Positions 12,499 through 25,760 of a DNA stretch of 64,000 bases are shown one piece after another (the stretch's first letter is position 1; each line of letters opens with the position of its first letter). The stretch comes from Cheilinus undulatus. Lineage: Eukaryota; Chordata; Actinopteri; Labriformes; Labridae. Made by a program: the position numbers and the translations under genes. A model generated the notes under the pieces. The model did no database searches. It saw only the letters and a list, made by a program, of their open reading frames with translations, and was not told the DNA's origin. Where the stretch lies: NCBI RefSeq assembly GCF_018320785.1, contig NC_054873.1, positions 25,820,196 through 25,884,195 of the forward strand. Reading direction: 5' to 3'.

Positions 12499-13696
12499 CA
12501 CTATATTGCCAAAAATATTCAGTCACCCATCCAAATACTAAAAATCAGGTGTTTCAATCACTTCCATGTCCACAGGTGTATAAAATCAATACCTAGGCAT
12601 GCAGACTGTTTCTACAAACATTTGTGAAAGAATAGGTCGTTCTCAGGAGCTCAGTGAATTCCAGAATGGTGATAGGATGCCACCTGTGCAATAAGTCCAG
12701 TCATGAAATATCCTCGCTCCTAAATATTCCCCAGACAACTGTCAGTGGTATTATAACAAACTGGAAATGATTGGGAATGACAGCAACTCGGCCACAAAGT
12801 GGTAGGCCATGTAAAATGACAGAGCGGGGTCAGCGGAAAGGTCGCCAACTTTCTGCAGAGTCAATTGCTACAGACCTCCAAACTTCATGTGGCTTTCAGA
12901 TTAGCTCAAGAACAGTGTGTAGAGAGCTTCATGACATGGGTTTCCATGGCCGAGCAGCTGCATCCAAGCCATACATTACAGAGTGCAATGCAAAGCGTCG
13001 GATGCAGTGGTGTGGACTCTGTGGAGACGCGTTCTCTGGAGTGACGAATCGCGCTTCTCCATCTGGCAATCTGATGGATGAGTCTGGGTTTGGCGGTTGC
13101 CAGGAGAACGGTACTTCTCTGACTGCACTGTGCTGAATGTAAAGTTTGGTGGAGGGGGGATTATGGTGTGGGGTTGTTTTTCAGGAGCTGAGCTTGGCCC
13201 CTTAGTTCCAGTGAAAAGAACTCTGAATGTTTCATCATACCAAGAGATTTTGGACAATTCCATGCTCCCAACTTTGTGGGAACAGTTTGGGAATGACCCC
13301 TTCCTGTTCCAACATGACTGTGCACCAGTGCACAAAGCAAGGTCCATAAAGACATCAATGAGAGAGTTTGGTGTGAATGAACTTGACTGGCCCACACAGA
13401 GTCCTGACCTCAACCCGATAGAACACCTTTGGATGAATTAAATCGAAGACTGAAAGACAGGCCTTCTCGTCCAATATCAGTGTGTGACCTCACAAATACG
13501 CTTCTGAAAGAATGGTCAAAAATACCCATAAACACAGTCCTAAACCTTATGGAAAGCCTTCCCAGAAGAGTTGAAGCTGTTATAGCTGCAAAGGGTGGAC
13601 TGTTGTCATACTAAACCCTATGCATTAAGAATGGGATGTCACTTAAGTTCATATGCGAGTCAAGGCAGGTGACCGAATACTTTTGGCAATATAGTG
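12499..13696 (+). pseudogene. Tc1-like (DD34E) transposon with frameshifted transposase
   Basis: Terminal inverted repeats CACTATATTGCCAAAA (left) and TTTTGGCAATATAGTG (right) are flanked by TA on both sides (12497-8, 13697-8), the Tc1/mariner target signature; total length 1.2 kb. The transposase lies on the same strand in three frames. Frame 1 (12771-13010) carries the helix-turn-helix region with SGRPCKMTERG and SSRTVCRELHDMGFHGR. A second frame (13020-13440) has [36 protein letters not shown] and [16 protein letters not shown] third (13429-13614) has the C-terminus. At least two frameshifts and an in-frame stop make it inactive. Confidence 0.9.
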
Positions 13697-13805
13697 TATC
13701 TCTCGATGCACTTGGACACCACATCAGTGAAGAACCTGGGGTCATAGGGGGTTTCGGGTCTTTCAACTTCAGACCCCCTCACCCAGGCGACCCTGCTGGG
13801 GTCAG

Positions 13806-14170
13806 GCTCAGAGGGTCACATCACAAGCTCAGAGGGCCTCATCACAAGCTCAGAGGACCTCATCAGAAGCTCAGAGGGCCTCATCACAAGCTCAGAGGGC
13901 CTCATCACAAGCTCAGAGGGTCACATCACAGGCTCAGAGGGTCACATCACAGGCTCAGAGAGCCTCATCACAAGCTTAGAGGGTCACATCGCAGGCTCCA
14001 AGGGCCTCATCAAAAGCTCAAAGGGTCACATCACAAGCTCAGAGAACCTCATCACAAGCTCAGAGAGCCTCATCACAAGCTCAAAGGGTCACATTGCAGG
14101 CTCATAGGGTTTCATCACAGGCTCAGAGGGTCACATCACAGGCTCAGAGGGCCTCATCACAGGCTCAGGG
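13806..14170. repeat. 21-bp minisatellite, about 17 units
   Basis: Tandem units of the form (A/G)GCTCAGAGGG(TCA/CCT)CATCACA, 21 bases each, about 17.3 copies with scattered substitutions and no length changes visible. Two unit types alternate (GGGTCACATCACA and GGGCCTCATCACA). Because 21 is a multiple of three, one + frame stays open through the array and reads as a heptad like LRGPHHK, but there is no sign of a gene. It starts about 110 bases after the Tc1-like element. Confidence 0.9.
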
Positions 14171-14436
14171 AATTGCTTTTTGAAGTAAATAAGCACAGCA
14201 AAACAAAACAAAAGTGATGATGGACAGTTATGTGGATGTTAAACTCATTCTTATGTTGACTTTTTGGTAGGCCTATTTTCTTTCGGACTTACTGATTGCC
14301 ATCAAGGCAATGTATGGCATTCTGATGTCCACTGTAGTGGACACATGATGTCTTAAAAATAAAAACTAAGAAAAAAAAAAAAAAAAAAAATCAGTATTCT
14401 AATTACCTTACAACGATCTGGGAATTTTTTAAAAAT
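14171..14436. other. Spacer with poly-A run
   Basis: Contains an A-run near 14371-14390 and otherwise no recognisable feature. Confidence 0.4.
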
Positions 14437-14690
14437 GTGACTGGACAATATGTTTTTCCTGGTAGTCAGGAGGCTATAGTGATTGTCTTGTTTGAGACTA
14501 TAATTCCTGACTTGGCTAAGTCATTCTCTAGTGTTTTGCCAGTTGTTCTGGGGTTTTTAGACAAATCTCTCACTAGTTTTCTTTCCGGGGTCTTTGAAAT
14601 CTCTCTCTTCCTGCCTCTGTCAGGCTTGTTCTGGGCTGTGTGGCTCTCATTGAATTTCTTCATTATACTTCTCACTCCAGTTCTTGACCC
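14437..14690 (-). mobile_element. Tc1-like transposase N-terminal fragment
   Basis: On the minus strand the frame 14675-14466 reads as the paired-type DNA-binding region of a Tc1-like transposase: SIMKKF, GRKREISKTPERKLVRDL, KNPRTTGKTLENDLAKSGI and VSNKTI. No catalytic domain follows; the piece breaks off near 14437. It is from a different Tc1-like family than the element at 12.5-13.7 kb. Confidence 0.7.
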
Positions 14691-14815
14691 TTGGAAATGC
14701 TGTGATAACTTTGTAGATCCTTCTCCTGATCTAAAGGCTATTAAAAACTGGGGGCTATTAAAAACTCTCCACTCTGTTTAATAGCAATAATTTTGTCCTC
14801 AATTTTATATATATA

Positions 14816-14905
14816 CAGTGCTTAACAAATGTATTAGACCACCTGCCATATTTGCCTCAAAGACCATCCAGCATCATGAAGTGCTTTAATGCGGACTCTC
14901 TCTCT
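14816..14905 (+). mobile_element. Tc1-like terminal fragment
   Basis: CAGTGCTTAACAAATGTATT followed by AGACCACCTGCC is the end sequence of a fish Tc1-like element, preceded by TATATA (TA target). It continues into a (CT)n/(TA)n simple repeat at 14896-14926 and no transposase is attached. Confidence 0.55.
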
Positions 14906-15235
14906 CTCTTTCTATATATATATAGTGAGTGAGACAGAGGGAGACAGAGGTAATTCTGAAAAAGGTTTTTTGCTGGTTGTAGGAATATTTTCTTAAATGT
15001 AAATTTATCTGAAGCTTCGTGGAAGTGTTTCAGGCTTTTGTCATTTTGTCATTTAATTTTCGCTTATAGGCCACCGTAGCCTACATAAAACATCACTGAA
15101 ATTATTTGATATATTTTCTAGATATTAACATAAAGTCGCTTACTTTAGTTTGTGCACTCAACAACGATAAGACACTATACAATGACAGGAATTACTCAAT
15201 TTATTTGCCCAGGACTTCATGCCGTTTATCTAGTG

Positions 15236-15458
15236 CAGCCAGCAGCTGGAGCTGCACTCTGTGGACAATGTGTACCTCTGTGTGTTTTTATGGGTGGAGA
15301 CTGAGATCCTCCTCCAAAATTTAGTCACACATACAACACAAGTCAGCCTAACCACCAGCAGCTACGTTATTACAGGCCGAGAAACCTGGAAAGTATCTGG
15401 GTCCCTGAGTTTTCAAGTCCCCAACAGTACATTGGACCAGTGTGTTAACATAAAGAAG
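15236..15458 (+). other. Exon-like block upstream of tmem263, unrecognised
   Basis: A block bounded by an acceptor-like TTTATCTAG (about 15228-15235) and a strong donor AAG|GTAAGT at 15459. One frame is open throughout (from QQLELHSVDNVYL to DQCVNIKK at the donor). I do not recognise the protein. It could be an internal coding exon of an otherwise lost gene, an untranslated exon of tmem263 (whose first coding exon starts 4 bases after an acceptor at 16865), or chance. Confidence 0.35.
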
Positions 15459-16865
15459 GTAAGTGTTAAATTACGTTAGCTGGCTGAGGCGGTCACTTTT
15501 TTGATGAGTCAGATGTTAGAAGTTCTGCAGAACCATCAACGATAGTTATGATAAAGGGGGGAAACTATCTCAGTAACCATCTTCTTAAGAAAACTCCCTC
15601 AACCATAATGATAATCGGGCAAGACCAGAAATGCTTAAAAATACGGATCAATTTGCATCGACGCAAGGACAAACACTCAAACCGATGCTTTATGTGTCAG
15701 ACGTGACGTGTCTGTTCGATGTTTGAAGTAGGCTAACTTTAACGTATGGCGTCTAAAAGCAAACTACATCTAACTCTTACTTGTTTTCTGCTTCAGAAGT
15801 TAAAAACCAGCATTTTAGATAAGTTAAATTATCCGGAATTCGACGATGTTAAAGTACGCATCTGCAGCTGTGGCGTTTCAAATGCTTGTAGATAAACGTT
15901 AACGTAACCCCAGACTTCCACGAAACCAGTGCTAGGATGCTACAGCTAGCTACCTAGCCAAAGTTTAAGTCGTTACACCAGGCCTGAACCCAACTTAATA
16001 TCCTGATTTTCACGTGTTTACATTAAAAGCCAACAAAGATACACCGTTTTACAAAATTGTTCAGCCAAAGGTTGGTGTCATCAGCGTTGTTCTGTGAAGT
16101 AAAGTCTTCCTTTGCCCATATTTAAAGGACATGAATGAGCAGATGTTAAGGCATCATTTACTTTAAAAGATAAAAAAAAAGTAAAACATAACAGATAGGC
16201 ACATTTTAAAGATGAAGCGGTGATCCAAGCTCATTTAAAATTGACCAGGGCTTAAATATGTGGGTTATTGGATAGTATATGTGCCAGAGATATTCAATAA
16301 ACTTCTTCAAACTTGTATTTTGTGTCATAGCTTCCTAAAACTTCAACAGCCTTATCAACAATGACTTTATGCTAACGTATTTAATGAAGATAAACATTTT
16401 TAGCCCCAGTTTTTTAAATTTTGCTTTTCTTTAATTTTGCTAAGAGAGAGCCTTTTGTCATCTGTTAGTTTTACAGCTCTGTGACAGACTATGAACAGGT
16501 CTGCCTTGTTTTTTTAAAGATCAGCAGCACACCCAAAGCAAGCTGTGTGATATTTTCTCGTCAACCTGTGTGCACACTACTGCCACGTTTAACTGGTAAC
16601 ATTAGGTTAAGGCTTTCTTTGTAGATTTTGTGTATAATCTTTGCTTGGTTTACTTCAGTGTGCAGACTGATGGGATAATAACCCAGCGGTCAACTAATGC
16701 TGTTCTTTCAGCAGAAAAGACAGGAGCAAATGCAAATATATGCAACAGAGAGCACAGCCTGGTGTTTACAAAGGTTATGAACATTTTAAAAAGTTTCCTA
16801 TGTAATGGTTCCTATGTTGGATTTTATGTGCTACAGTTTAGTAATTAGGTCATTCATTATTCTAG

Positions 16866-19059
<2,194 letters not shown>

Positions 19060-19349
19060 TGTGGAGAAGAGGTGTGTGAACGCACACAGCTGAGGTGTAT
19101 GGCTCACACTGTGTTAGCCTGTTTTAACATTAATGAGCAGGAAAAGAGCAACAGAGGACTCGAAGGTTCAGTGTACACACATTTTGGTGAGGGTTTTGTG
19201 TTTTTTTCTGTTTGTTTTCATGTGACTTTTGGTAAATCTGGGTTCAGTTGATTATGTGGCAAGAACCTACACAGCAAGAACTTACAAAGACTCTTTGGCT
19301 TTGTTGGTAACACACCAAATGATCACCACCTGTGCCTGAAGATTTTTCA

Positions 19350-19355
19350 AATAAA
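19350..19355 (+). terminator. tmem263 poly(A) signal AATAAA
   Basis: AATAAA 291 bases after the stop codon, giving a plausible short 3' UTR. Confidence 0.6.
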
Positions 19356-19380
19356 ACATCCATGTGTCTTTTTGGATTAT

Positions 19381-21077
19381 AAGTTAATACACTGTTTCCA
19401 GTGCGAATGGTTGTTACATTGGTTTATATCAGTACCAGGAATGAAGTGTTGATTCCCTTGTTTTACCTGTAAGACAATCACTGATGAGTTAAAGGATGAA
19501 CTTCATAAGGATTTAAAGTATTTCACACATTTGGTAAAGTATTTTTATTGTAATTAGCTTCTTTCAGACCCAAAAATATGATATGAATAGTAGATTCAGG
19601 TTAAATATCCAGACTACCTGCTGGCTCTGGATTGTGGATTATTTTTTTATATCTCATTCTGAATTCACATCATCCTCTGGTGGTTATTTTCTCACCTGAG
19701 TGAAACTGCAATCATACTTTGGACACAGAATCTCATAAATAAACATTTCTACCACATCTTCAAATTCACAGTATTGTGATTGCAACTAATTCACTTTATT
19801 TTCAGTTGTAGTGTGTTGAGACAATAGCCAATACTTCCTGAGTTTAACCCTTTACCTACTGAGTTTAAAATGGCTATTTGGACATATTTTGTTATTATTG
19901 CTGGAAGTTTAAGAGCTTTGGTCCCTTTTTTCCCAGGAGTACTTGAACTTAACTTTTCACAATCTGGTTAATGATTATTGCACATTATATAAAATTGTCA
20001 GCAGTTTAAAAGAAGAACAATAAAAAACTGGTGTTTTGCCATGAATGCCCACGTCATATGGTTGTGAGTACTGTAGCAAGCCATATATGTGCGCATGCCC
20101 ACAATTCTCAGCTTTCCAACACCATTGGAATTTTTCTGATCAGACAAACTTTGACAGAGTTACAGTGATAATACTCCGGACATATAAAACACATTGCCGG
20201 TGCTGGGTCAGTAGGTAAAGGGTTAAGGTCATTAAATAACATTTTCTGTAACATACTTGTTTATTTCATTATCTAACAGTGGTAATGTGAGCTCTTGAAA
20301 GTGTGACATGCTTTAAAAAAACAGTGACGCTGGACATAAAGGACTCATTACAGAATAAATCAAAGTGTAACATCTGAGTACTCAACTCCAACATACTTTT
20401 AATACTTCTCCATAATGCTCAGGGGCCCAGTGTTAACTTGAAGTGTCAAAAACATTTTGGGTTGAAACAACCACAAGACAAGGTTTAATTGAATAAGACA
20501 AGGTTTAATTGATTTTTTGTCAATATGCCATTGACTATATAACTGTAAAATGCCAATGCAGGACAAAGGTTTCAAAGCTTTTCAGTGTGTCAGCACATTT
20601 AGAAGCATGCTAAACTATGAGAGAGTATTGAAATAAAGTAATATTTTCATAAACTGTTTGAATAAAAATATTTTAAGGTGTTTGTTACTGTTCCATATAT
20701 GTCATTATAATCAGTCACCATTGTAATGTCATTTTAAAATCCTGAATACAGTATCTTTATACAAATAAGGGGGATAAGGCCAAAGCCGTTTACAAATCTT
20801 TCCAGATACAGCTTGAATAGGATATTTGTCGCTGACTTTCACATTTCTGCAACTCTGACTGTGATAAAATCATAGGTTAAATGGAAAAGCTACCCTTCAC
20901 TGATTGCAGTAAACATATTAAGATACTACTGAGGAACCATACAAAACCATAAGTGTTATTTAGATCTTTGTGTGTTTAAATGATCTTGACAGTACATTTT
21001 AAAAGATGCCATAAAATAATATTTTAACATCAATTTGAAACTAAAAAGATATTGTTGATTCAAATTTGCCTTCCTAA
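19381..21077. other. Intergenic, no gene recognised
   Basis: AT-rich, with no long frame and no known motif. A 15-base sequence (AAGACAAGGTTTAAT) occurs twice in direct repeat near 20,480 and 20,500. Confidence 0.5.
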
Positions 21078-21900
21078 GTCCAGGCCTGCCCACAGAGTTG
21101 GCTGGACCCTTAAAAAAACCTGAATGGGCCCTCCCCAACTGTGATTTATTGGTGATATCAATGCATTTGAGTTGGGTCAGTAGCATCAGTGCTAGCATTC
21201 TTCCTGGCTAGCAGATACTTCATTTTGGAGCTGAAAAGCTGTGTCAAGCTATTATTGGGCTCTGATGTTGAATTTATTTATTTATACCACTTTTTAACCC
21301 CCTTTTATCACAGTTGCTACCCATTTTCTCACCACTGGCTTCCCAGTTAAACACATTTGTGCCACTTTAATAAGTCTTTGCTACTTTAACCACTTTTCAC
21401 AACCACCCATATTGCCTATTTTAATCTTTTTAACTTTTTGCCACTTTGTAACAGCTTCGCACAATTTCTCCGCCCATTTTTGCGCTTCTCAACCCGTATT
21501 TGAGGCTTCTATCCCATTTTGCCTCTTTCAACCATTTTTGTCTCTCTTTAACCACTTTTCACAACTAATTACCATAAGTCTTTAACACTTCAAACCCATT
21601 TCAATTTTTTTTGCAATTATTGAATTATTTTCTCTTAAAAGTAATTTCAGTCCCTTCTTCTTTACTCTCTGCTATCCATCATGGCTAAGCTATGAAGTCT
21701 GACTTTACTTTTCAAAAGGTTAAATTCAATGTGCCCATCCACATCACCCAATAAAAGGTAACTGTTTTAAGAAAATGGGTTTGCATTTTGAAAAGACTAT
21801 GTTGTACTACAGTTAAAAAAAAAAAAAAAAAATTATATATATATATATATATATATATTTTGCTCTCCCATTAAGCCCACCCCCCATGTCACAAGGGATC
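21078..21900. repeat. Dispersed repeat with internal pyrimidine-rich minisatellite, copy A
   Basis: Begins with GCCTGCCCACAGAGTTGGCTGG...TGAATGGGCCC, then a long degenerate array of units like CACTTTTAACCCATTTTTGC (21,280-21,610), then CTAAGCTATGAAGTCTGAC and a TTACTTTTcAAA block. The same order of blocks recurs at 62.26-63.24 kb, so this is a dispersed element of at least 0.6 kb. An A17 run and (AT)n at 21,814-21,860 follow. Class unknown. Confidence 0.65.
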
Positions 21901-21989
21901 AATATTAGAGCTCCTGCACACATTTGGTTATTTCTATTCGTGATACAAGTCTGTAACATCTTACACCACAAATTACAGAAAAAATGTTG

Positions 21990-22004
21990 TTTATTACTTT
22001 TATT
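21990..22004 (-). terminator. Poly(A) signals of ZP gene 1
   Basis: Two AATAAA signals in minus orientation (21990-21995 and 21999-22004), 50-65 bases past the stop codon. A very short 3' UTR is usual for choriogenin genes. Confidence 0.6.
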
Positions 22005-22053
22005 CATTTACTTTCAGTCATCATCCTATTGATTGACTGCAGCAATGCATCAT

Positions 22054-25000
22054 TTACTCCTCAGAAGCACCAATGATCACAGGCCCACTAGAAACCACAA
22101 CCTTTGGCTCGGCTGTCTTCTGCTGCCTGGCCTGGACATCTCTCTCTACAGAAAGTGATACAAACATGGTCAGAATGAAGCACATGCTTTTCACAAATTC
22201 TGCAGATTATAAATGAATTTCTTACTGTTCCTGTGGCATGACGGTTCACAGGAGTGGCCTTGTGCTGCGGTGCAAACAGCTGTGCTGCAGTGGATGTACA
22301 CCTAAATAGAGAGTGTTAGCAGCTTCATAGTCAATTTGCGGCCTTTTTCCTCTTACTTGAAGCATAAAGTTAAAAATCAAACGCTGTACTGAAAAGTATA
22401 ACCTTGCAAAGCGTGTTTCTCACTGGCCAATCCATCTTGCAAAACTTCCATCTGAACCATTTGGTTTGATGTCTAAAAAAACCCTCTGAGGCCACACAAC
22501 TACCAATCCAGCATCCTGTGTTTTTACCAGCCACTCAATCAGTTTTAGTGCTGAGTGACAGGACCAATCAGCGACGAAGGGAAGTGCTTTCGGGCGCGGT
22601 GGAATCGTTATCATAAGCAAGCAGCATCAAGAGGCCATTGCAATTATGGCGGAAGACATTAGCTTGTATGCTGCTAAAGCGTCAGTCATATCAGAACTTG
22701 AACATTTCTTTGTTAAAAGAAGAACAAAGAACAGCACTGAGTTTTTTTCTTTTCAAAAACAACAAAAGTCATGTACTGACATGTCTACAGTTGCCATGGT
22801 TCGCATTATGCAGTTCTGTATGGAGTTTACTCCTTGGTAGCGACTACGTCACATGTTTTTTTGTTTTTTTTTGTTGCTCTGATTGGCCCATAAAGATGTG
22901 ACAGAGAGAACGTTCATCCAATCAGCCTCTGTTTTTTTCCAGAGGCTCTGCCCTTTCCCAAATGCTGTCTATGAGCAGTTTACTACATCCATCCGGCGTG
23001 TCAAGTTAGAAAACTATGATGTGCTGTGAGGAAACTTAAAAAATAAACCTGACTTTTATTTAAAAACAGTTTTACCGCTTAACAGTTATCAACTGAAAAG
23101 ACAGAAAAGAAGTAGATCAGCTCACTGTTAGCTCTAGCACCCTAGCTCTAGTATTGACCTAGCTTTCATCTTTGTGAGATATCGGTACATTTCCCCTGCT
23201 AGCTGTAAACATTGCTAGAAATATTTTGCATGCGTTGTGTCAGCTGCAGTTTAAAGTTACCTATGCTAGTGGTCAATTGCCTCCAAGCTAACATTGCTGC
23301 CCATTACATAATTTAGTGAAATTATAAGTAATTCTAAGTTGCATATTATTTTGGAAGCAGTGAAATTATTAAAGCTGTTGTCTTTTCCATCAAATCCAAT
23401 TTATATGCTGTAAACAGAATTATGACATTAAAGAATTTAATGAATAATGCAAAATTGATGACTGTTGCAATTTTTTGGTTTATGTATACTCTTACCTGTT
23501 CCCTCAGGGGTTCCATTGACTCTGGGTTCACAAATGTAAACATTTTGAAAATGAAACGCCTGTAATGACTCGGGAAGTCCAGGCCAGATGAGGGACCAAC
23601 CGGGACCAGAGATGACAAGTAGCGATCATCCCTGTATGGACACCTGGTTGGAGTAAATATGAAGTTACGACTTTTTTAAAGCCACAAACAGATCTGAAAA
23701 TAGTTTGCGTGTATCAGAACTTAACACACTTTCAAATATACAGGACAATGTAAAATGTTTTCAGACCCGTCTATCAGAATATCCCACTGGGGCACACTGT
23801 GAGGATGGGTGTTCGTGGTTGCCCAGCAGCGTCCAAGTGTTAGTACAAGGTTGGGATCTGTCTTTCCAAGGAGTTGAACCTCAACATACACGGGGTCCCT
23901 CAGAACTTTGGTCACAGGGTAGTCTGCATCTGTGTAGTAAGAGCTGTAGGCCACATCCACTGTGAGAGCAGATACTAGTTAGTACAACCACCAGCATGGT
24001 AAAATGATGAACAAATAACACTGCCAAGATGATGTGCATTTACCTTCATTACAACCCTTTGTATTGCACTGTCCATTTGCCAGCCTCAGGTGTACTCTGA
24101 TGGGTCCCAGAGCTGCAACTGGTAGAGGAGGATTTTCTAATGGTAATACTTGTGTAACCACAGTTTCAACAGAAGTGCCAGTGTACCTACACTGGAAGAG
24201 CAACCTGAAAGAGAAAACTGGCATCATGTTTTCTTGGTCAGAACATTTATTTGGACACTAGAAACGTGATTATAAATTGATTATTTACTCAAAGTAGCTG
24301 TCTCTGGTTGTGGCTCCTAAAGACCCGACTCCAACTTCGTAAGAGGAGGACATCCTGTTCTCATAGATTATGACCCCAGGCTCCTCCTGCAAGAGGATAC
24401 AAACAAAATGCAGGTAGAATATCAACCTCCAAAGTTGCTATTATTAGAGGAGAAAATCCGAGAAAATGAAGATCTTACCATAACAACAGATCCACAGGAG
24501 GTGACAGGAAATTGGTAGATGGCAAAGCCAGAATTAGAGTCGACATGTGTGCAGTGTTGACCTTGACCCAACAGTGAAATTGGCTCAAGATCAATGTTTG
24601 GCAGAGTGGCATCTCTGGCAACCACCAAGATGAACTGGGCATCCTTGGTACACTGGACAGTCACTGTCAACACAAAAAACAGGTAGTAAAAGGTTAAAAA
24701 ATTTAACACAGTTGACAAAAGGTATGTAGTGCCACATTATGTAATAATCCTTACCATAGGACTTAGTGTGGGCTCCAAGGTATGCTCTACCCAACTACCT
24801 TGCCCTAACTCTAACCGCTTAGTGACTTATGCCTAAACCCAACCCCCCTTCAGGGCTCTAGACTAAACACTTAACCTTAACCCCAGGACTTAAGGTGAGC
24901 TCGTGGTTATACCTTGCTACCTTGCCCTAACCCTAACCGCTTAGTGGCTTGAAAAATGTGGTGTTATTACTTAATAAATTGAAAATGTATTACATTATTA

Positions 25001-25690
25001 CATAATGCGACATTATTACGTAATGTGGCGCTACAAGGTAAAAACATAAAAATGTTGGACACGAATAAAAGATCATCATTTAAGAATCATTCCTCCTTAA
25101 CTTTTGCTGCCTCCATTGCTACTATGGTCCATTCTTCAATCAAACAGTTAATACATAGAGTTAATGAATGTAACAACAGCTTTCAAAAACACACCTGCCT
25201 TTCCAAAGTAGCACTGTTGGCCAGCAAAGCAGCAGTTAATGGCTTCACATCCAGCAGCAGAGATGTCAGGATCACCACATGGGATTCTCAAGCGTCCCTC
25301 CACATCACAGCTCTGAGCGGGAGGTTGCTTTGCCCCACCTGGCCTGTACATGGAAGGAGCCTGTGGCACTGGCTGCTTTGGTTGCTGCGGTTGTTGCGGT
25401 TCCTGTGGTTGAGGGACCTGCGGTTCCTGGGGGGACTTTGGTGGTGGAGGAGGTTGGATCTGTGGCTCTTGATGATGTTGTGGAGCCTTAGGCGGTGGAG
25501 GAGGTTGGGCCTGAGGATTTTTAGGAAGCTTTGGCGCTTGAGGTCGTGGAAGGGCTTCTGGTATCTGAGGAGAGCTCTTTGCTGGTGCAGGCCTCTGCCA
25601 CATTGAGTCCTGCGCTTCAACATCCGTCCAAACTAAACACCCAAGCAGTGCTAGAGCCATGAAAGACGTGGCAATCCGGCGCTTCGACAT
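22054..25690 (-). CDS. Choriogenin H / ZPB-type egg-envelope protein, gene 1
   Basis: Secreted zona pellucida-domain subunit of the fish egg envelope. Minus-strand exons: 25690-25195, 24663-24479, 24386-24289, 24204-24044, 23959-23767, 23643-23496, 22301-22226, 22145-22054; all phases join, giving 482 residues. In order: signal peptide (ALALLGCLVW, ending near VEAQDS), a P/Q-rich tail of about 95 residues (PPPPPK, QPQEPQQPQ), a trefoil domain (C...IPCG..DISAAGCEAINCCF), the ZP domain (VQCTKDAQFILVVARD, then LIDGCPYRDDRY, then CSTAVC) and an R-x-K-R cleavage site (HRNKRD) near the end. No membrane helix follows, as in liver- or ovary-made choriogenins. Tandem with gene 2, same strand, 3.7 kb apart. 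The 1,194-base intron before exon 7 is odd: in gene 2 it is 75 bases. Confidence 0.94.
22302..23495. other. Expanded intron of ZP gene 1 with ~1.1 kb extra sequence
   Basis: The matching intron of gene 2 is only 75 bases (29642-29716). The extra sequence holds a copy of the gene's own promoter-proximal DNA (22463-22554), a short + frame 22646-22840 (MAEDISLYAAKASVISEL...) that I do not recognise, several ATTGG/CCAAT motifs, and a block ending near CATCCGGCGTGTCAAGTTAG (about 22,990-23,010) that looks like part of a dispersed repeat. Confidence 0.6.
22463..22554 (-). repeat. Copy of ZP gene 1 5'-flank inside its own intron
   Basis: About 92 bases match 25761-25853 at roughly nine in ten positions, in the same orientation. 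Shared landmarks are CCCTCTGAGGCCACACAACT, ACCAATC and AGCCACTCAATCAGTTTTAG. The other copy lies just upstream of the TATA box of gene 1, so this is displaced promoter-proximal sequence. Confidence 0.85.
24725..25035. mobile_element. 311-bp inverted-repeat element (MITE) in intron 1 of ZP gene 1
   Basis: Ends TGTAGTGCCACATTATGTAA and, in reverse complement, TGTAGCGCCACATTACGTAA. A 5-base direct repeat AGGTA lies immediately outside both ends (24720-24724, 25036-25040), a likely target duplication. The interior has two copies of a CTACCTTGCCCTAA(C/...)TCTAACCGCTTAGTG-type block (near 24,796 and 24,918) with telomere-like CCCTAA words. Absent from the same intron of gene 2. Confidence 0.8.
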
Positions 25691-25746
25691 GGTGTGACAG
25701 CACGTTGATCCAGAGAGTCCCCTGTTTTACCACTTCTGCTGACAAA

Positions 25747-25752
25747 TTTATA
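25747..25752 (-). promoter_or_regulatory. TATA box of ZP gene 1
   Basis: TATAAA on the minus strand, 57 bases before the ATG, next to GTCACG. Gene 2 has TATAAG at the same place preceded by GTCACA, so a GTCAC(G/A)TATAA core promoter is conserved between the paralogues. Confidence 0.7.
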
Positions 25753-25760
25753 CGTGACAA

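Noticed and set aside
13636-14217. 193-codon frame through the minisatellite
   Set aside because: The frame is open only because the repeat unit is 21 bases; there are no splice sites, promoter or known domain.
24790-24950. Interstitial telomere sequence
   Set aside because: CCCTAA words are few and irregular and belong to the interior of the 311-bp MITE.
25279-25623. Extra frames overlapping exon 1 of ZP gene 1
   Set aside because: Shadows of the Pro/Gln-rich coding exon, without splice support.
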